DNA of 9,181 nucleotides from Verrucomicrobiota bacterium (GTDB lineage: Bacteria > Verrucomicrobiota > Verrucomicrobiia > Opitutales > Seribacteraceae), in NCBI GenBank assembly GCA_030830145.1, contig JAURNO010000261.1, positions 1-9,181 on the forward strand. Reading direction: 5' to 3'. Under the pieces are notes generated by a model, which was given only the letters and a program-made list of their open reading frames with translations, made no database searches and was not told where the DNA came from. This document shows positions 1 through 7,089 of the stretch, piece by piece. Made by a program: the position numbers and the translations under genes. Position 1 is the stretch's first letter. The number at the start of each line of letters is the position of its first letter.

Positions 1-1005
1 AGCCCGGAATTCCTCGTTGAACATCACCTCGCGTACTTCATCCAAAAGGATATCTTTCATTTTCTCTTCCAGGCAGACGATTCCTCCGCCTTTTCTCTCG
101 AGGAAACTGGCGTTGAGGTACTGGTGATTGTCTGCGGCGTGAGGATAAGGAACGAGAACCGAGGGAACTCGGCACCGAATGATCTCGGCAATGGCTCCTG
201 CTCCGGCACGCGAAATAACAAGGTCCGCGGCGGAAAGAACGGCGTTCATTTCATCAGTAAAGGGAACGAAACGACTCGTTACGGTTTGCCCGATGGGACC
301 TTCCAGTTCGACGACTCCGGAGCTTTCTTTGTTCATGCCGGTAAGGCAATAGGTGGAGATTCCTTCCTTGGCCAATTCTTCGATATTCTTCTTCACCCAG
401 GTGTTGAGAGAGGCCGCGCCTTGGCTTCCTCCGAGTACGACGAGAAGACGGTCTCCTTGAGGCACACCTAGTTGCCTGCGGGCTCGTTCGCGGGGAATCC
501 GCCGAAACTCTTGACGGAGCGGATAGCCGATGTTGCGGGTGATCTCGGGCGAAATGCCTTCGAGTTGCATACCTTCGGGTAAGTAAAGGCGGCTCGAACG
601 CTTAGCTAGGAAGCGTACCGCTTTGCCGACGGCTCGGTTCGCTTCGTGAATCAATACGGGCATCCCTTTCATTCGGGCGGCCATGGCGGGCCCGAAGGAG
701 GAAAAACCGCCGAACCCAACAAGGGCGTCGGCGCCCACCTTTTTGTAAAAACGGTAGGAGCTCCAAAAGGAACGGGCAAACCCATACAAAAAACGCAGGA
801 TGCCAAGCGGGGTCCTGATGAGGGGAGCTCCCGGCATGGGAACAAAAGATAATTTGGGATATTTGCTGGAGAGCCTGTCGTCCACCGCTTTTTGGCTGAT
901 CAACAACCAACAGGGGCATCCTTTTTCTTCAAGACTTTGAGCAAGTGCGATACCAGGGGTCAAGTGACCACCCGTTCCTCCGCAGGCGATGACGATGTTT
1001 CTCAT
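1..1005 (-). CDS. murG: MurG, lipid II synthase (UDP-GlcNAc transferase), 3' end cut by window
   Basis: Transfers GlcNAc from UDP-GlcNAc to lipid I on the inner face of the membrane, giving lipid II. I translated the frame by hand: it is open from the ATG at 1005 to base 1, giving 335 residues. The family usually has about 350-365, so only a short C-terminal end is missing. Visible GT-B features are the N-terminal glycine loop GGTGGH (residues 9-14), a second loop GFGGFSSFGP (97-106), HEAN (120-123), GGSQGA (192-197) followed by Asn201, and SRAGAGAIAEI (265-275), whose Arg266 and Glu274 match the nucleotide-sugar site. HxxxDNHQYLNA (289-299) is the usual donor-binding segment. The start ATG overlaps the ftsW stop as ATGA, with only a weak GAG-type ribosome site, so translation is probably coupled to ftsW. 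Oddities are Ala for Gln in the usual HEQN motif and Val130 where an Asn is normal. Family assignment is certain. Confidence 0.97.
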   Translation of the reverse strand, partial: MRNIVIACGGTGGHLTPGIALAQSLEEKGCPCWLLISQKAVDDRLSSKYPKLSFVPMPGAPLIRTPLGILRFLYGFARSFWSSYRFYKKVGADALVGFGGFSSFGPAMAARMKGMPVLIHEANRAVGKAVRFLAKRSSRLYLPEGMQLEGISPEITRNIGYPLRQEFRRIPRERARRQLGVPQGDRLLVVLGGSQGAASLNTWVKKNIEELAKEGISTYCLTGMNKESSGVVELEGPIGQTVTSRFVPFTDEMNAVLSAADLVISRAGAGAIAEIIRCRVPSVLVPYPHAADNHQYLNASFLERKGGGIVCLEEKMKDILLDEVREVMFNEEFRA

Positions 1006-2144
1006 ATTTCTCGGGGTTTGAGAGTTTTGGGGTTATCCCAACGTCGGAAAACGTTGATGATCAACCCGACGAAAATAAAGGTCACCATGAGGTTCGATCC
1101 TCCGTAACTGATGAAGGGTAAGGACATCCCTTTGGTCGGCATCGATCCAGTTACCACTCCGATGTTGATGATCGCCTGCAGGGATACAAACAGAAGCGCT
1201 CCCAGGGCCAATAAATATTCGTAGAGTCTGGGGGCTTGCAATAATCGCCAAGACACGCCCACGAACATGATCAGAAAGCAAAGCACGATTCCAAGGGTGT
1301 AGATCAAACCGAGTTCTTCCCCGATTACCGGCAAAATAAAATCAGTGTGAGCCTCGGGCAAAAAATGCACTTGTTGGCGTCCCATGCCCAAGCCTACTCC
1401 ATTGACCCCTCCGACTCCGAAGGCCAACATCCCTTGCCACAATTGCCAGGCGCTGTCGTTGGCATTGGCTTCGACGTCCAAGAAGGAGGTCACCCGGCGA
1501 ATCCGGTGAGGGTCGAAATATACGAGAATGGAAAAGGCAAAGATCGCAAGCCCCACGGAGGGCAAAAGCCAGCGTAGGCTCGTGCCCGCCTGAAACATCA
1601 TGGTGGCGGCTACGGCACCACAAAGAAAACAGGTTCCGAAGTCGGGTTGCAAAATAATGAGTCCGCACATCGAGCCGATGATTACGGAGGGTACGGCAAA
1701 GCCATAGAGGAAGGATTTGATCTCCCTTTGTCGGGAGGAGAAATAGGAGGCAAGCGCGAAGACCAATCCGATCTTGGCAAATTCGGAGGGTTGAATGCGC
1801 AAGGGTCCCAAGCCAAGCCATCTTTGAGCTCCATTGACTTTGACCCCAAGTCCGGGAATCAAGGTAAGAACGAGACCGAGCATACAGATCGCAAAGATCC
1901 ACCAGATACGCTTCTTAAGCCAGTCGAGGTTCATGAAGGCGGAATATACTCCGACTGCGAAGGAAAGGCTGACCCACATGATTTGCCTGGTAAGCAAACC
2001 GTTGGGTCCATGACGGGCGGTTACACCGGCACTATAAAGCATGACCAACCCCAAAAGGGTCAGTCCCAAGGCAACTGCGATCAAATAAATCGTGATCAAG
2101 CTGCCTGGTTTTGTTACTCCCCGGTCTAACGTTTCCTCCACCAC
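1002..2144 (-). CDS. ftsW: FtsW, SEDS-family septal peptidoglycan glycosyltransferase
   Basis: Polytopic membrane protein that polymerises lipid II into glycan strands at the septum, working with the FtsI transpeptidase. The 380-residue product is normal in length and has about ten hydrophobic segments after a short cytoplasmic N-terminus. SEDS signatures are all present: NGAQRWL (104-110) and QPSEFAK (118-124), QPDFGT (166-171), PEAHTDFI (263-270) with the conserved Asp268 that corresponds to the catalytic Asp of FtsW/RodA, GEELG (275-279), and the C-terminal block LPFISYGGS (342-350). FtsW rather than RodA is supported by the dcw location directly before murG. The start is uncertain. The first usable codon is GTG at 2144, followed at once by a second GTG at 2141, and a GGAGG sits inside the coding region just after them. 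No ATG occurs near the expected N-terminus. The stop overlaps the murG start by four bases. Confidence 0.95.
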   Translation of the reverse strand: MVEETLDRGVTKPGSLITIYLIAVALGLTLLGLVMLYSAGVTARHGPNGLLTRQIMWVSLSFAVGVYSAFMNLDWLKKRIWWIFAICMLGLVLTLIPGLGVKVNGAQRWLGLGPLRIQPSEFAKIGLVFALASYFSSRQREIKSFLYGFAVPSVIIGSMCGLIILQPDFGTCFLCGAVAATMMFQAGTSLRWLLPSVGLAIFAFSILVYFDPHRIRRVTSFLDVEANANDSAWQLWQGMLAFGVGGVNGVGLGMGRQQVHFLPEAHTDFILPVIGEELGLIYTLGIVLCFLIMFVGVSWRLLQAPRLYEYLLALGALLFVSLQAIINIGVVTGSMPTKGMSLPFISYGGSNLMVTFIFVGLIINVFRRWDNPKTLKPREI

Positions 2145-2183
2145 CCTTTTGTTCTCACACCCACGTTTACGAATATGCCCTGA

Positions 2184-3215
2184 TCAGGGTTGCGTCTCTC
2201 CGACGTTAATAACTGGTCTGTCTTCCACTTCGTCTTTGAAAAAATTCTGCAAACTCGCATCCGGGTCAACGGGAACCGGATCAGTTGGAACCGGAGAAAC
2301 GGCTTGGGGGATCGAGGGTCCGGTGTTCGGCCCCGAAACAACCAAGCTTTGACCGATGCTTATTCTCCCCGCATCCGAGAGGTTGTTCCACTCCATGATC
2401 TGCCTGACCGTGGTGCCGTAAATTGCCGATATCCGAGTAAGGTTGTCTCCCTTTTTCACTACGTGGGTAAGCGATCCTTCCGGAACCACCGAGGGCGTAG
2501 GAGGAGCAACCGTGACGGAAACTCCCCCGCTCGGGATGATCAGTACCTGACCGGGGCGAATGATCGAGCTTTTCGTCAAACCATTGGCCTGAAACAAGGC
2601 ATTCAGGCTGACTCCTTGAGAGCCGGCGATCCGCGAGAGGTTGTCCCCGGCTTGCACGACGTAGGAAGATCCGTCAGTCGGAACGGAAACAGAAGGAGCA
2701 ACCGGGGCGGAGGGAGTCGATGGAGCCCCACCGGCGGGTAACATGATTTGCTGGCCGATCGCCAACCTCGAGTTTTTGTCCAAGGATGGGTTGCCCGCGA
2801 GCAATTGAGCCAGTGAAATGTTGTTTTTGCGGGCAACGCCCCAAAGCGTATCCCCTCGCTGAATTTTGTAAACCGTGACGTCCGTTGGAGCGAGGTTGAT
2901 GGGTCCGGGATCAGGATCGGGAACGATGACCGGCGGCAAGGGGGCTGGTTCGATCGGACTTTGACCGGGGACGATGAGGTCTCCCGGATCAGGACGCGTG
3001 GGGTTGGCAAAAACCGGACCCGTTGGAGGGATTGGTTTGGGTTGCGTGGTCCCCGGTGTGGATAATCCTCCATTGAACGCAGGTTTTTCCTGCGGAGCTT
3101 CGCCAGTGGCGGGGGGGGGTTTATCTGCGGTTTGACAACCTGGTTGGAACATCACGAGTAGGATTACCACGACGTGAAGAGACAGAACGATTCCGAATAT
3201 CTTTGTTAGTTTCAT
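2184..3215 (-). CDS. Secreted or membrane-anchored protein with three LysM domains
   Basis: Probable peptidoglycan-binding protein of 343 residues; its exact role is unknown. In order it has a basic start and hydrophobic segment (residues 7-23), Cys27, a Pro-rich low-complexity spacer (about 32-110), LysM1 (114-161), LysM2 (184-228), LysM3 (250-294), and an acidic tail (295-343). Each LysM shows the typical opening (IQRGDTLWGVA, VQAGDNLSRIA, VKKGDNLTRIS), the N-x-L/P centre and the hydrophobic end after a GQ. Pro/Ser/Thr/Val-rich linkers separate them. I see no M23 peptidase, amidase or other catalytic domain. The segment before Cys27 reads FQPGC, which is a poor lipobox (Gln at -3), so either a lipoprotein or a simple N-terminal anchor is possible. 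The ATG has a good ribosome site and starts 25 bases after murD. Its place between murD and ftsW suggests a role in septal wall growth, which is inference. A run of nine C encodes Pro33-35. Confidence 0.93.
   Translation of the reverse strand: MKLTKIFGIVLSLHVVVILLVMFQPGCQTADKPPPATGEAPQEKPAFNGGLSTPGTTQPKPIPPTGPVFANPTRPDPGDLIVPGQSPIEPAPLPPVIVPDPDPGPINLAPTDVTVYKIQRGDTLWGVARKNNISLAQLLAGNPSLDKNSRLAIGQQIMLPAGGAPSTPSAPVAPSVSVPTDGSSYVVQAGDNLSRIAGSQGVSLNALFQANGLTKSSIIRPGQVLIIPSGGVSVTVAPPTPSVVPEGSLTHVVKKGDNLTRISAIYGTTVRQIMEWNNLSDAGRISIGQSLVVSGPNTGPSIPQAVSPVPTDPVPVDPDASLQNFFKDEVEDRPVINVGETQP
3111..3119 (-). repeat. Nine-base poly-C tract inside the LysM gene
   Basis: A run of nine G on the plus strand (nine C in the coding strand) encodes Pro33-Pro35, just after the hydrophobic segment and Cys27. 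It is the longest homopolymer I noticed in the window. Losing one C would shift reading into a frame that stays open to about 2603 without any LysM domain. Gaining one C would reach a stop within roughly 40 codons. Such tracts are prone to slippage and also to sequencing error. Confidence 0.75.
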
Positions 3216-3220
3216 GTTTA

Positions 3221-3226
3221 CCTTCT
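3221..3226 (-). promoter_or_regulatory. Ribosome binding site of the LysM gene
   Basis: AGAAGG on the minus strand, five bases before the ATG at 3215, inside the 25-base murD-lysM gap. It is the clearest Shine-Dalgarno-like site in the window and suggests the LysM gene is initiated independently instead of by coupling to murD. Confidence 0.6.
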
Positions 3227-3240
3227 TTGCTGGTGTAGGG

Positions 3241-4536
3241 TCAGTTAATGCTTTCTTGAGTAATGCCGGAAACGGCTTTCTTCAAATCGAAAACGGCTTC
3301 AATGAATGATTTTCCCCGCTCGGAATAATTGGCATGGGAATCAAAGCTTGCAAACCCCGGACTGAAGAGCACGTCCGTATGTTCAGTTACCTGGGCGTAG
3401 GCTTGTGCCACCGCTTCTTTCAAGTTGTGACATAAAGTGGCGAGAACTCCTTCCTTCCCAAAATTCGTTTGGAGCGATTCACCCATTTCACCAATCAGGT
3501 ATGCCCGTTGAACGAAGGGTTTCACAAGGTCGACCAGTCTGCCGGAATCCCCGCCCTTGGCGCGTCCACCACCAATCCAAAAAAGAGTACCCGAAAAGTT
3601 ACGGCACGCGGCCACTGCTGCCGAGGTGTTGGTCGCCTTCGAGTCATTCCAAAAAGTAGCTTGGCCGACCGTGGCGATTTTCTCCAACCGATGAGGTTCG
3701 GGCGAATAATTAAGGATTGCCTGCTCGAATTGGTTTTTCGAAATACCCCGGGCGTGGCAGAAACTCCAGGCAAGGGACAGGTTTTCAAGCTGCGGATAAG
3801 AATGCATGAAATGATCGGGCGGTAAAAAGGACGAGTCCACTTCCTCTCGGGTCACGACCTTGGTGTTCTCCGGCATTTCGTAGGCAAACTGACGAGCCGA
3901 TTGGCATACGCTTCGGCCAACCCACGATTCATTCCCCGAAGCCTTGTCCAGTAGGTGCGACTTTGAACGGAAGTATTCTTCCATCGAGCCGTGATGGTCC
4001 AAGTGGTCTTCTTCGAAATTCGTCCATAGCACGTTGTTCGGTCGAAGGTACTTGAGACCTTGGGCTTGAAAGGAACTTACTTCCAAAAATACAAGTGCGT
4101 CGGGGTCGATTCCACGAGCGACCAGTTCACAAAGGGGTAATCCGACGTTGCCGGCTTCCACGGCTTTTTTTCCGGCTTCTTTCCATATTTTGCTAAGAAG
4201 AGTCGTAAGGGTCGTTTTTCCATTGGTCCCGGTTATCGCAACGATCGGGTTCTCCAGAAAACAAGATCCGAAATCCATTTCTCCAAGCAAGGGAAGGCTC
4301 TCTTGTTTCGCCAACTGAAGCCAAGGATGATTGGGGTGAAAACCGGGACTGTAAACGACGATCGAGCTAGCTCGTGCTTCAGTTTCACCGAAAACACGGC
4401 TTTGCTCGTCGTACGTTACGTATTCCCATTCGAGACGGTCCAGCAGGGCACCAACCCCGCGTCCGCTAACACCCGCGCCTAGAACTGCGACCGGTTTACG
4501 CCGCAATTCGTCCAAATTCTTGAGCCTGGATTTCAT
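3241..4536 (-). CDS. murD: MurD, UDP-MurNAc-L-Ala:D-glutamate ligase
   Basis: Cytoplasmic ATP-dependent ligase that adds D-glutamate to UDP-MurNAc-L-alanine. The product is 431 residues, close to the usual 435-450. The N-terminal Rossmann-like UDP-binding domain carries GAGVSG (20-25). The central ATPase domain has the P-loop GTNGKTTL (103-110), EVSSFQ (152-157), and DHLD (177-180), followed by Lys192 at the position of the carbamylated lysine. The hinge and C-terminal domain show PHRLE (281-285), NDSKATN (297-303) and SPGFASFD (392-399) with the nearby ERGKSF. EVSSFQ, NDSKATN and the ASFD block distinguish MurD from MurC, MurE and MurF. The ATG at 4536 lies one base after the mraY stop (TAG, C, ATG), with no strong ribosome site of its own, so coupling to mraY is likely. 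The stop is 25 bases before the LysM gene. No key residue appears to be missing. Confidence 0.97.
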   Translation of the reverse strand: MKSRLKNLDELRRKPVAVLGAGVSGRGVGALLDRLEWEYVTYDEQSRVFGETEARASSIVVYSPGFHPNHPWLQLAKQESLPLLGEMDFGSCFLENPIVAITGTNGKTTLTTLLSKIWKEAGKKAVEAGNVGLPLCELVARGIDPDALVFLEVSSFQAQGLKYLRPNNVLWTNFEEDHLDHHGSMEEYFRSKSHLLDKASGNESWVGRSVCQSARQFAYEMPENTKVVTREEVDSSFLPPDHFMHSYPQLENLSLAWSFCHARGISKNQFEQAILNYSPEPHRLEKIATVGQATFWNDSKATNTSAAVAACRNFSGTLFWIGGGRAKGGDSGRLVDLVKPFVQRAYLIGEMGESLQTNFGKEGVLATLCHNLKEAVAQAYAQVTEHTDVLFSPGFASFDSHANYSERGKSFIEAVFDLKKAVSGITQESIN

Positions 4537-4537
4537 G

Positions 4538-5674
4538 CTATCTCAACTTCAGGGTCGCCAGCCCGATGATTGCAAACAGTAAAGACAGAATCCAAAACCT
4601 GATCACCACTTTGGTTTCCTTCCATCCTTTCAATTCGAAGTGATGGTGAATTGGCGACATTAGAAAAATTCTTTTCCCTCGACTCTTGAAGGATGCCACC
4701 TGCAGGATGACCGACCCGGCTTCCATCACGAAGATCCCTCCGACGATGACCAGGGTAAGGGGTTGGTGTATCATCAGGGCGATAACTCCGACCAATCCTC
4801 CGATCGCTAAAGATCCGGTATCCCCCATGAAGACTTCCGCGGGGTGAGCGTTGTACCAAAGAAAGGACAGACTCCCTCCGAGCAAAGCGGCGCAAACTAC
4901 GGCCAATTCTCCGGTCCCCGGAACGAAGCTTATCATGAGGTACTCCGATATCAGATAATTGCCCGAAGCGTAGGCCATGATCCCGTATGTGAGAGCGACG
5001 GTCACTGTGCAACCGATGGCCAATCCGTCCAGTCCATCCGTTAGGTTGATTGCGTTGCTCGAACCGCAGAGGGTAAGCATGAACAAGAGAAAGACCAGAG
5101 CGACGTTCATTCCCTGCAGTACGACGTCTTTGTAAAACGGAACCCATAGCTCCAACATCTTCGATGAACTGCCCACGGCTTTGCCCTGCACTCCCGTAAG
5201 AAGATCGGTGAGGGGACCAAGCAAAAGAAACAACACCACGACGGTGGTCAAAAGTTGACCCAACAATTTGAACCGCCCGGGTAATCCTTTGCTGTTCTTT
5301 TTGGAAATTTTCAGGTAGTCGTCGGCAAAACCAACTAAAGTCAGAAGCGAGTAGGTCACCATGGCGGTGACGACGTAAACATTGGGTTCCGCCCATAAGA
5401 GCGACGACAACAAAACCGTTCCGAAGATAAGCAGTCCTCCCATGGTCGGCGTCTTTGCTTTGCCTTCGTGCAATTCGGCCAGTTTGCCCACTTCCTCTTT
5501 TTCCCGAAAGGCTTGTCTCGCACCAAAAGATTGAAGTCCGCGAATAAGCCGTGGCCCAAGAATGAAACCCAAAAACAGTGCAGTAACTCCAGCGAATATC
5601 GCACGCACCGAGATGAATTGGAAAAGCCTGAGCGGGCCAAACCAATCTTCTGCAAATTGTAGATAACTCAGCAT
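4538..5674 (-). CDS. mraY: MraY, phospho-MurNAc-pentapeptide translocase
   Basis: Integral membrane enzyme that transfers phospho-MurNAc-pentapeptide from UDP to undecaprenyl phosphate, forming lipid I. The product is 378 residues, slightly longer than the E. coli enzyme (360), with about ten hydrophobic segments. Conserved motifs are KTPTMGG (74-80), the Mg-binding pair Asp118-Asp119 in GFADDY, NLTDGLDGLA (210-219), FMGDTGSLA (282-290) with Asp285, and the cytoplasmic PIHHHFELKGW (341-351). The C-terminal 70 residues resemble the proteobacterial protein closely, down to the terminal GLATLK. The ATG overlaps the murF end by seven bases (ATGCTGA). A run of five G lies 10 bases upstream and a GGAG slightly further, so a modest ribosome site exists inside murF. 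The stop is one base from the murD start. Assignment is certain. Confidence 0.98.
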   Translation of the reverse strand: MLSYLQFAEDWFGPLRLFQFISVRAIFAGVTALFLGFILGPRLIRGLQSFGARQAFREKEEVGKLAELHEGKAKTPTMGGLLIFGTVLLSSLLWAEPNVYVVTAMVTYSLLTLVGFADDYLKISKKNSKGLPGRFKLLGQLLTTVVVLFLLLGPLTDLLTGVQGKAVGSSSKMLELWVPFYKDVVLQGMNVALVFLLFMLTLCGSSNAINLTDGLDGLAIGCTVTVALTYGIMAYASGNYLISEYLMISFVPGTGELAVVCAALLGGSLSFLWYNAHPAEVFMGDTGSLAIGGLVGVIALMIHQPLTLVIVGGIFVMEAGSVILQVASFKSRGKRIFLMSPIHHHFELKGWKETKVVIRFWILSLLFAIIGLATLKLR

Positions 5675-7089
5675 TCAACGTCATCCCCCATCTCCGTTTC
5701 ATCCACTGCCCAGGTGGGTAAAAGACGCTCCAATTGGTTAAGGCGACTCCCTTTGAACAAGACTGCACCGGCAAAATCTTCGACCAAAGAAATCGCGTCG
5801 TCGGCTTGGTCAAACACCATGACTTGGTCATCCCCTGCCCCGGCGGCCAAAAGCCCCTCGGCCATCCAAGAGGCTTTTTCTCCGATCAGAACGATGCGGT
5901 CCCGTTGCTCGACCGAAATGTTGCGGGCGACTTCGTCATGGAGTCTCGGGCCATCTTCACCCAATTCCTCCATGCCTCCCAAAACGAAAAGCTTGGGGAC
6001 GTCGGCGCATTGACTGGAGAAAAACTCGATCGAATCTTTCATGGAGGATGGATTGGCATTGTAACAATCCAGGAAATAGGTTCGCCCCCGGCCTTGGAGG
6101 CGTCTGCCTCTCAAGGCCGAAGGGCGATATTGGGGTAGGCGTTCGGAAATTTCTTGGACTGAAACACCCAGTTCGAAGGCGGCCAATACGGCCAACGCAA
6201 CGTTTCTCGCCATGCCCGCCGAAACTGCGGGCAAGGGTAGAGAAAGAAACGGAGACCCGTGGCGCCAAAGCCCTAGCATCCACGAGCCTCCGTTCTTGTT
6301 TGTTTCAGTCCAAATGGAGTAAAAAGCTTCGTTCCTCCGCGGTTCACGCGGGGGCTTCCCTTCCTTCAGGACAAGATGGTTTTTTCCTGTTTGCCTTTTT
6401 TTCGAGAAAATCTCGTAGGACAAACAGTCTTCGGGAAACAGAACCAATGGGTCCGAATCCGAGTCTTCAAAAAGCATGGCCTTTTCATGAGCGACAGTCT
6501 CAACGTTCCCGAGACCTTCAAGATGAGAATGGCCAACCAAAGTCACGATGACTAAATCCGGTGATATCGTACGGGCCAACATACTCATTTCACCGATTTC
6601 GTTAATACCGGCTTCCACGACTGCAAATTTGTGGGTGTCGTCATTCATGCGCAACACCGTCAAAGGCACCCCAAGGTGATTGTTGAGGTTCCCCTCGGTG
6701 GCGAGCGTACGGTCTTTGCCCATAAGCAAACCAAGGGTATCTTTGGTGGAGGTTTTTCCACAACTCCCGGTTATTCCCACGACCGAGCCCTTGAAATTAT
6801 TTCGGTGACCCCGGGCAATTCGATGAAAGGCTGACAAAGTATCGTCCACCACCAATTGAGGAATCGGGACTGTAAGATCCACTTTTTTTACGAGTGCCGC
6901 CCGGGCCCCGTTTTCGGCGGCGTTGGACAAAAAATCATGACCGTCTCGCTCCGCTTCGATGGCTACGAACATTTCACCTTCCGAAATCGCCCGGCTATCA
7001 ATTGAAAACCCCGAAATCAAACCACTTGGTTTACTTTTCCAAGCGCCTTCCGACCATTCGGCCAAAGAATCTGAATCAAAATCCGGCAC
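5668..7089 (-). CDS. murF: MurF, UDP-MurNAc-tripeptide:D-Ala-D-Ala ligase
   Basis: Cytoplasmic ligase that adds the D-alanyl-D-alanine dipeptide, completing UDP-MurNAc-pentapeptide. The product is 473 residues, within the family range. The N-terminal Mur ligase domain shows DSRAISEGEMFVAI (31-44) and the DGHDF block (49-53). The ATPase domain has the P-loop GITGSCGKTSTK (105-116), NLNNHLGVP (134-142), EAGINEIGEM (159-168) and GHSHLEGLG (186-194). The C-terminal domain has YNANPSSM (343-350), GGMEELGE (371-378) and KGSR (446-449); the YNANP and MEELG blocks are characteristic of MurF. The start is a GTG whose G is the last base of the murE stop (TAGTG), and an in-frame TAG lies close upstream, so no longer protein is possible. 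I see no good ribosome site before it, so re-initiation after murE is the likely mode. The last seven bases overlap mraY. Confidence 0.97.
   Translation of the reverse strand: MPDFDSDSLAEWSEGAWKSKPSGLISGFSIDSRAISEGEMFVAIEAERDGHDFLSNAAENGARAALVKKVDLTVPIPQLVVDDTLSAFHRIARGHRNNFKGSVVGITGSCGKTSTKDTLGLLMGKDRTLATEGNLNNHLGVPLTVLRMNDDTHKFAVVEAGINEIGEMSMLARTISPDLVIVTLVGHSHLEGLGNVETVAHEKAMLFEDSDSDPLVLFPEDCLSYEIFSKKRQTGKNHLVLKEGKPPREPRRNEAFYSIWTETNKNGGSWMLGLWRHGSPFLSLPLPAVSAGMARNVALAVLAAFELGVSVQEISERLPQYRPSALRGRRLQGRGRTYFLDCYNANPSSMKDSIEFFSSQCADVPKLFVLGGMEELGEDGPRLHDEVARNISVEQRDRIVLIGEKASWMAEGLLAAGAGDDQVMVFDQADDAISLVEDFAGAVLFKGSRLNQLERLLPTWAVDETEMGDDVEC

Noticed and set aside
124..471. A 115-codon plus-strand open frame inside the murG region
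   Set aside because: It is antisense to a continuous MurG reading frame that carries the donor-binding motifs.
2178..2189. Perfect 12-base palindrome CCCTGATCAGGG across the LysM gene stop codon
   Set aside because: It has no loop, so it cannot be a hairpin terminator, and no T-run follows. Palindromes of this length are expected about twice by chance in 9 kb.
2190..2741. A 183-codon plus-strand open frame antisense to the LysM gene
   Set aside because: Low-complexity Arg/Asn/Gly-rich translation, no motif, and complementary to a clearly real gene.
4164..4171. A7 heptamer in murD (Lys-Lys) in the correct phase for -1 frameshifting; a similar one lies in murF near 6883-6889
   Set aside because: Shifted reading meets a stop soon afterwards and gives no useful product. 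Both sites simply encode two lysines in AAA codons.
4533..5831. A 432-codon open frame on the minus strand covering mraY and the end of murF in another frame
   Set aside because: It has no recognisable domain and is rich in Arg and Gly as expected for a shifted frame of a membrane protein gene. The overlapping mraY and murF frames carry all the conserved motifs.
6742..6777. MurF P-loop reads GSCGKTS instead of the common GSNGKTT
   Set aside because: The essential Gly-Lys-Thr is intact and the variable position before it is known to differ between MurF proteins, so this is ordinary variation.
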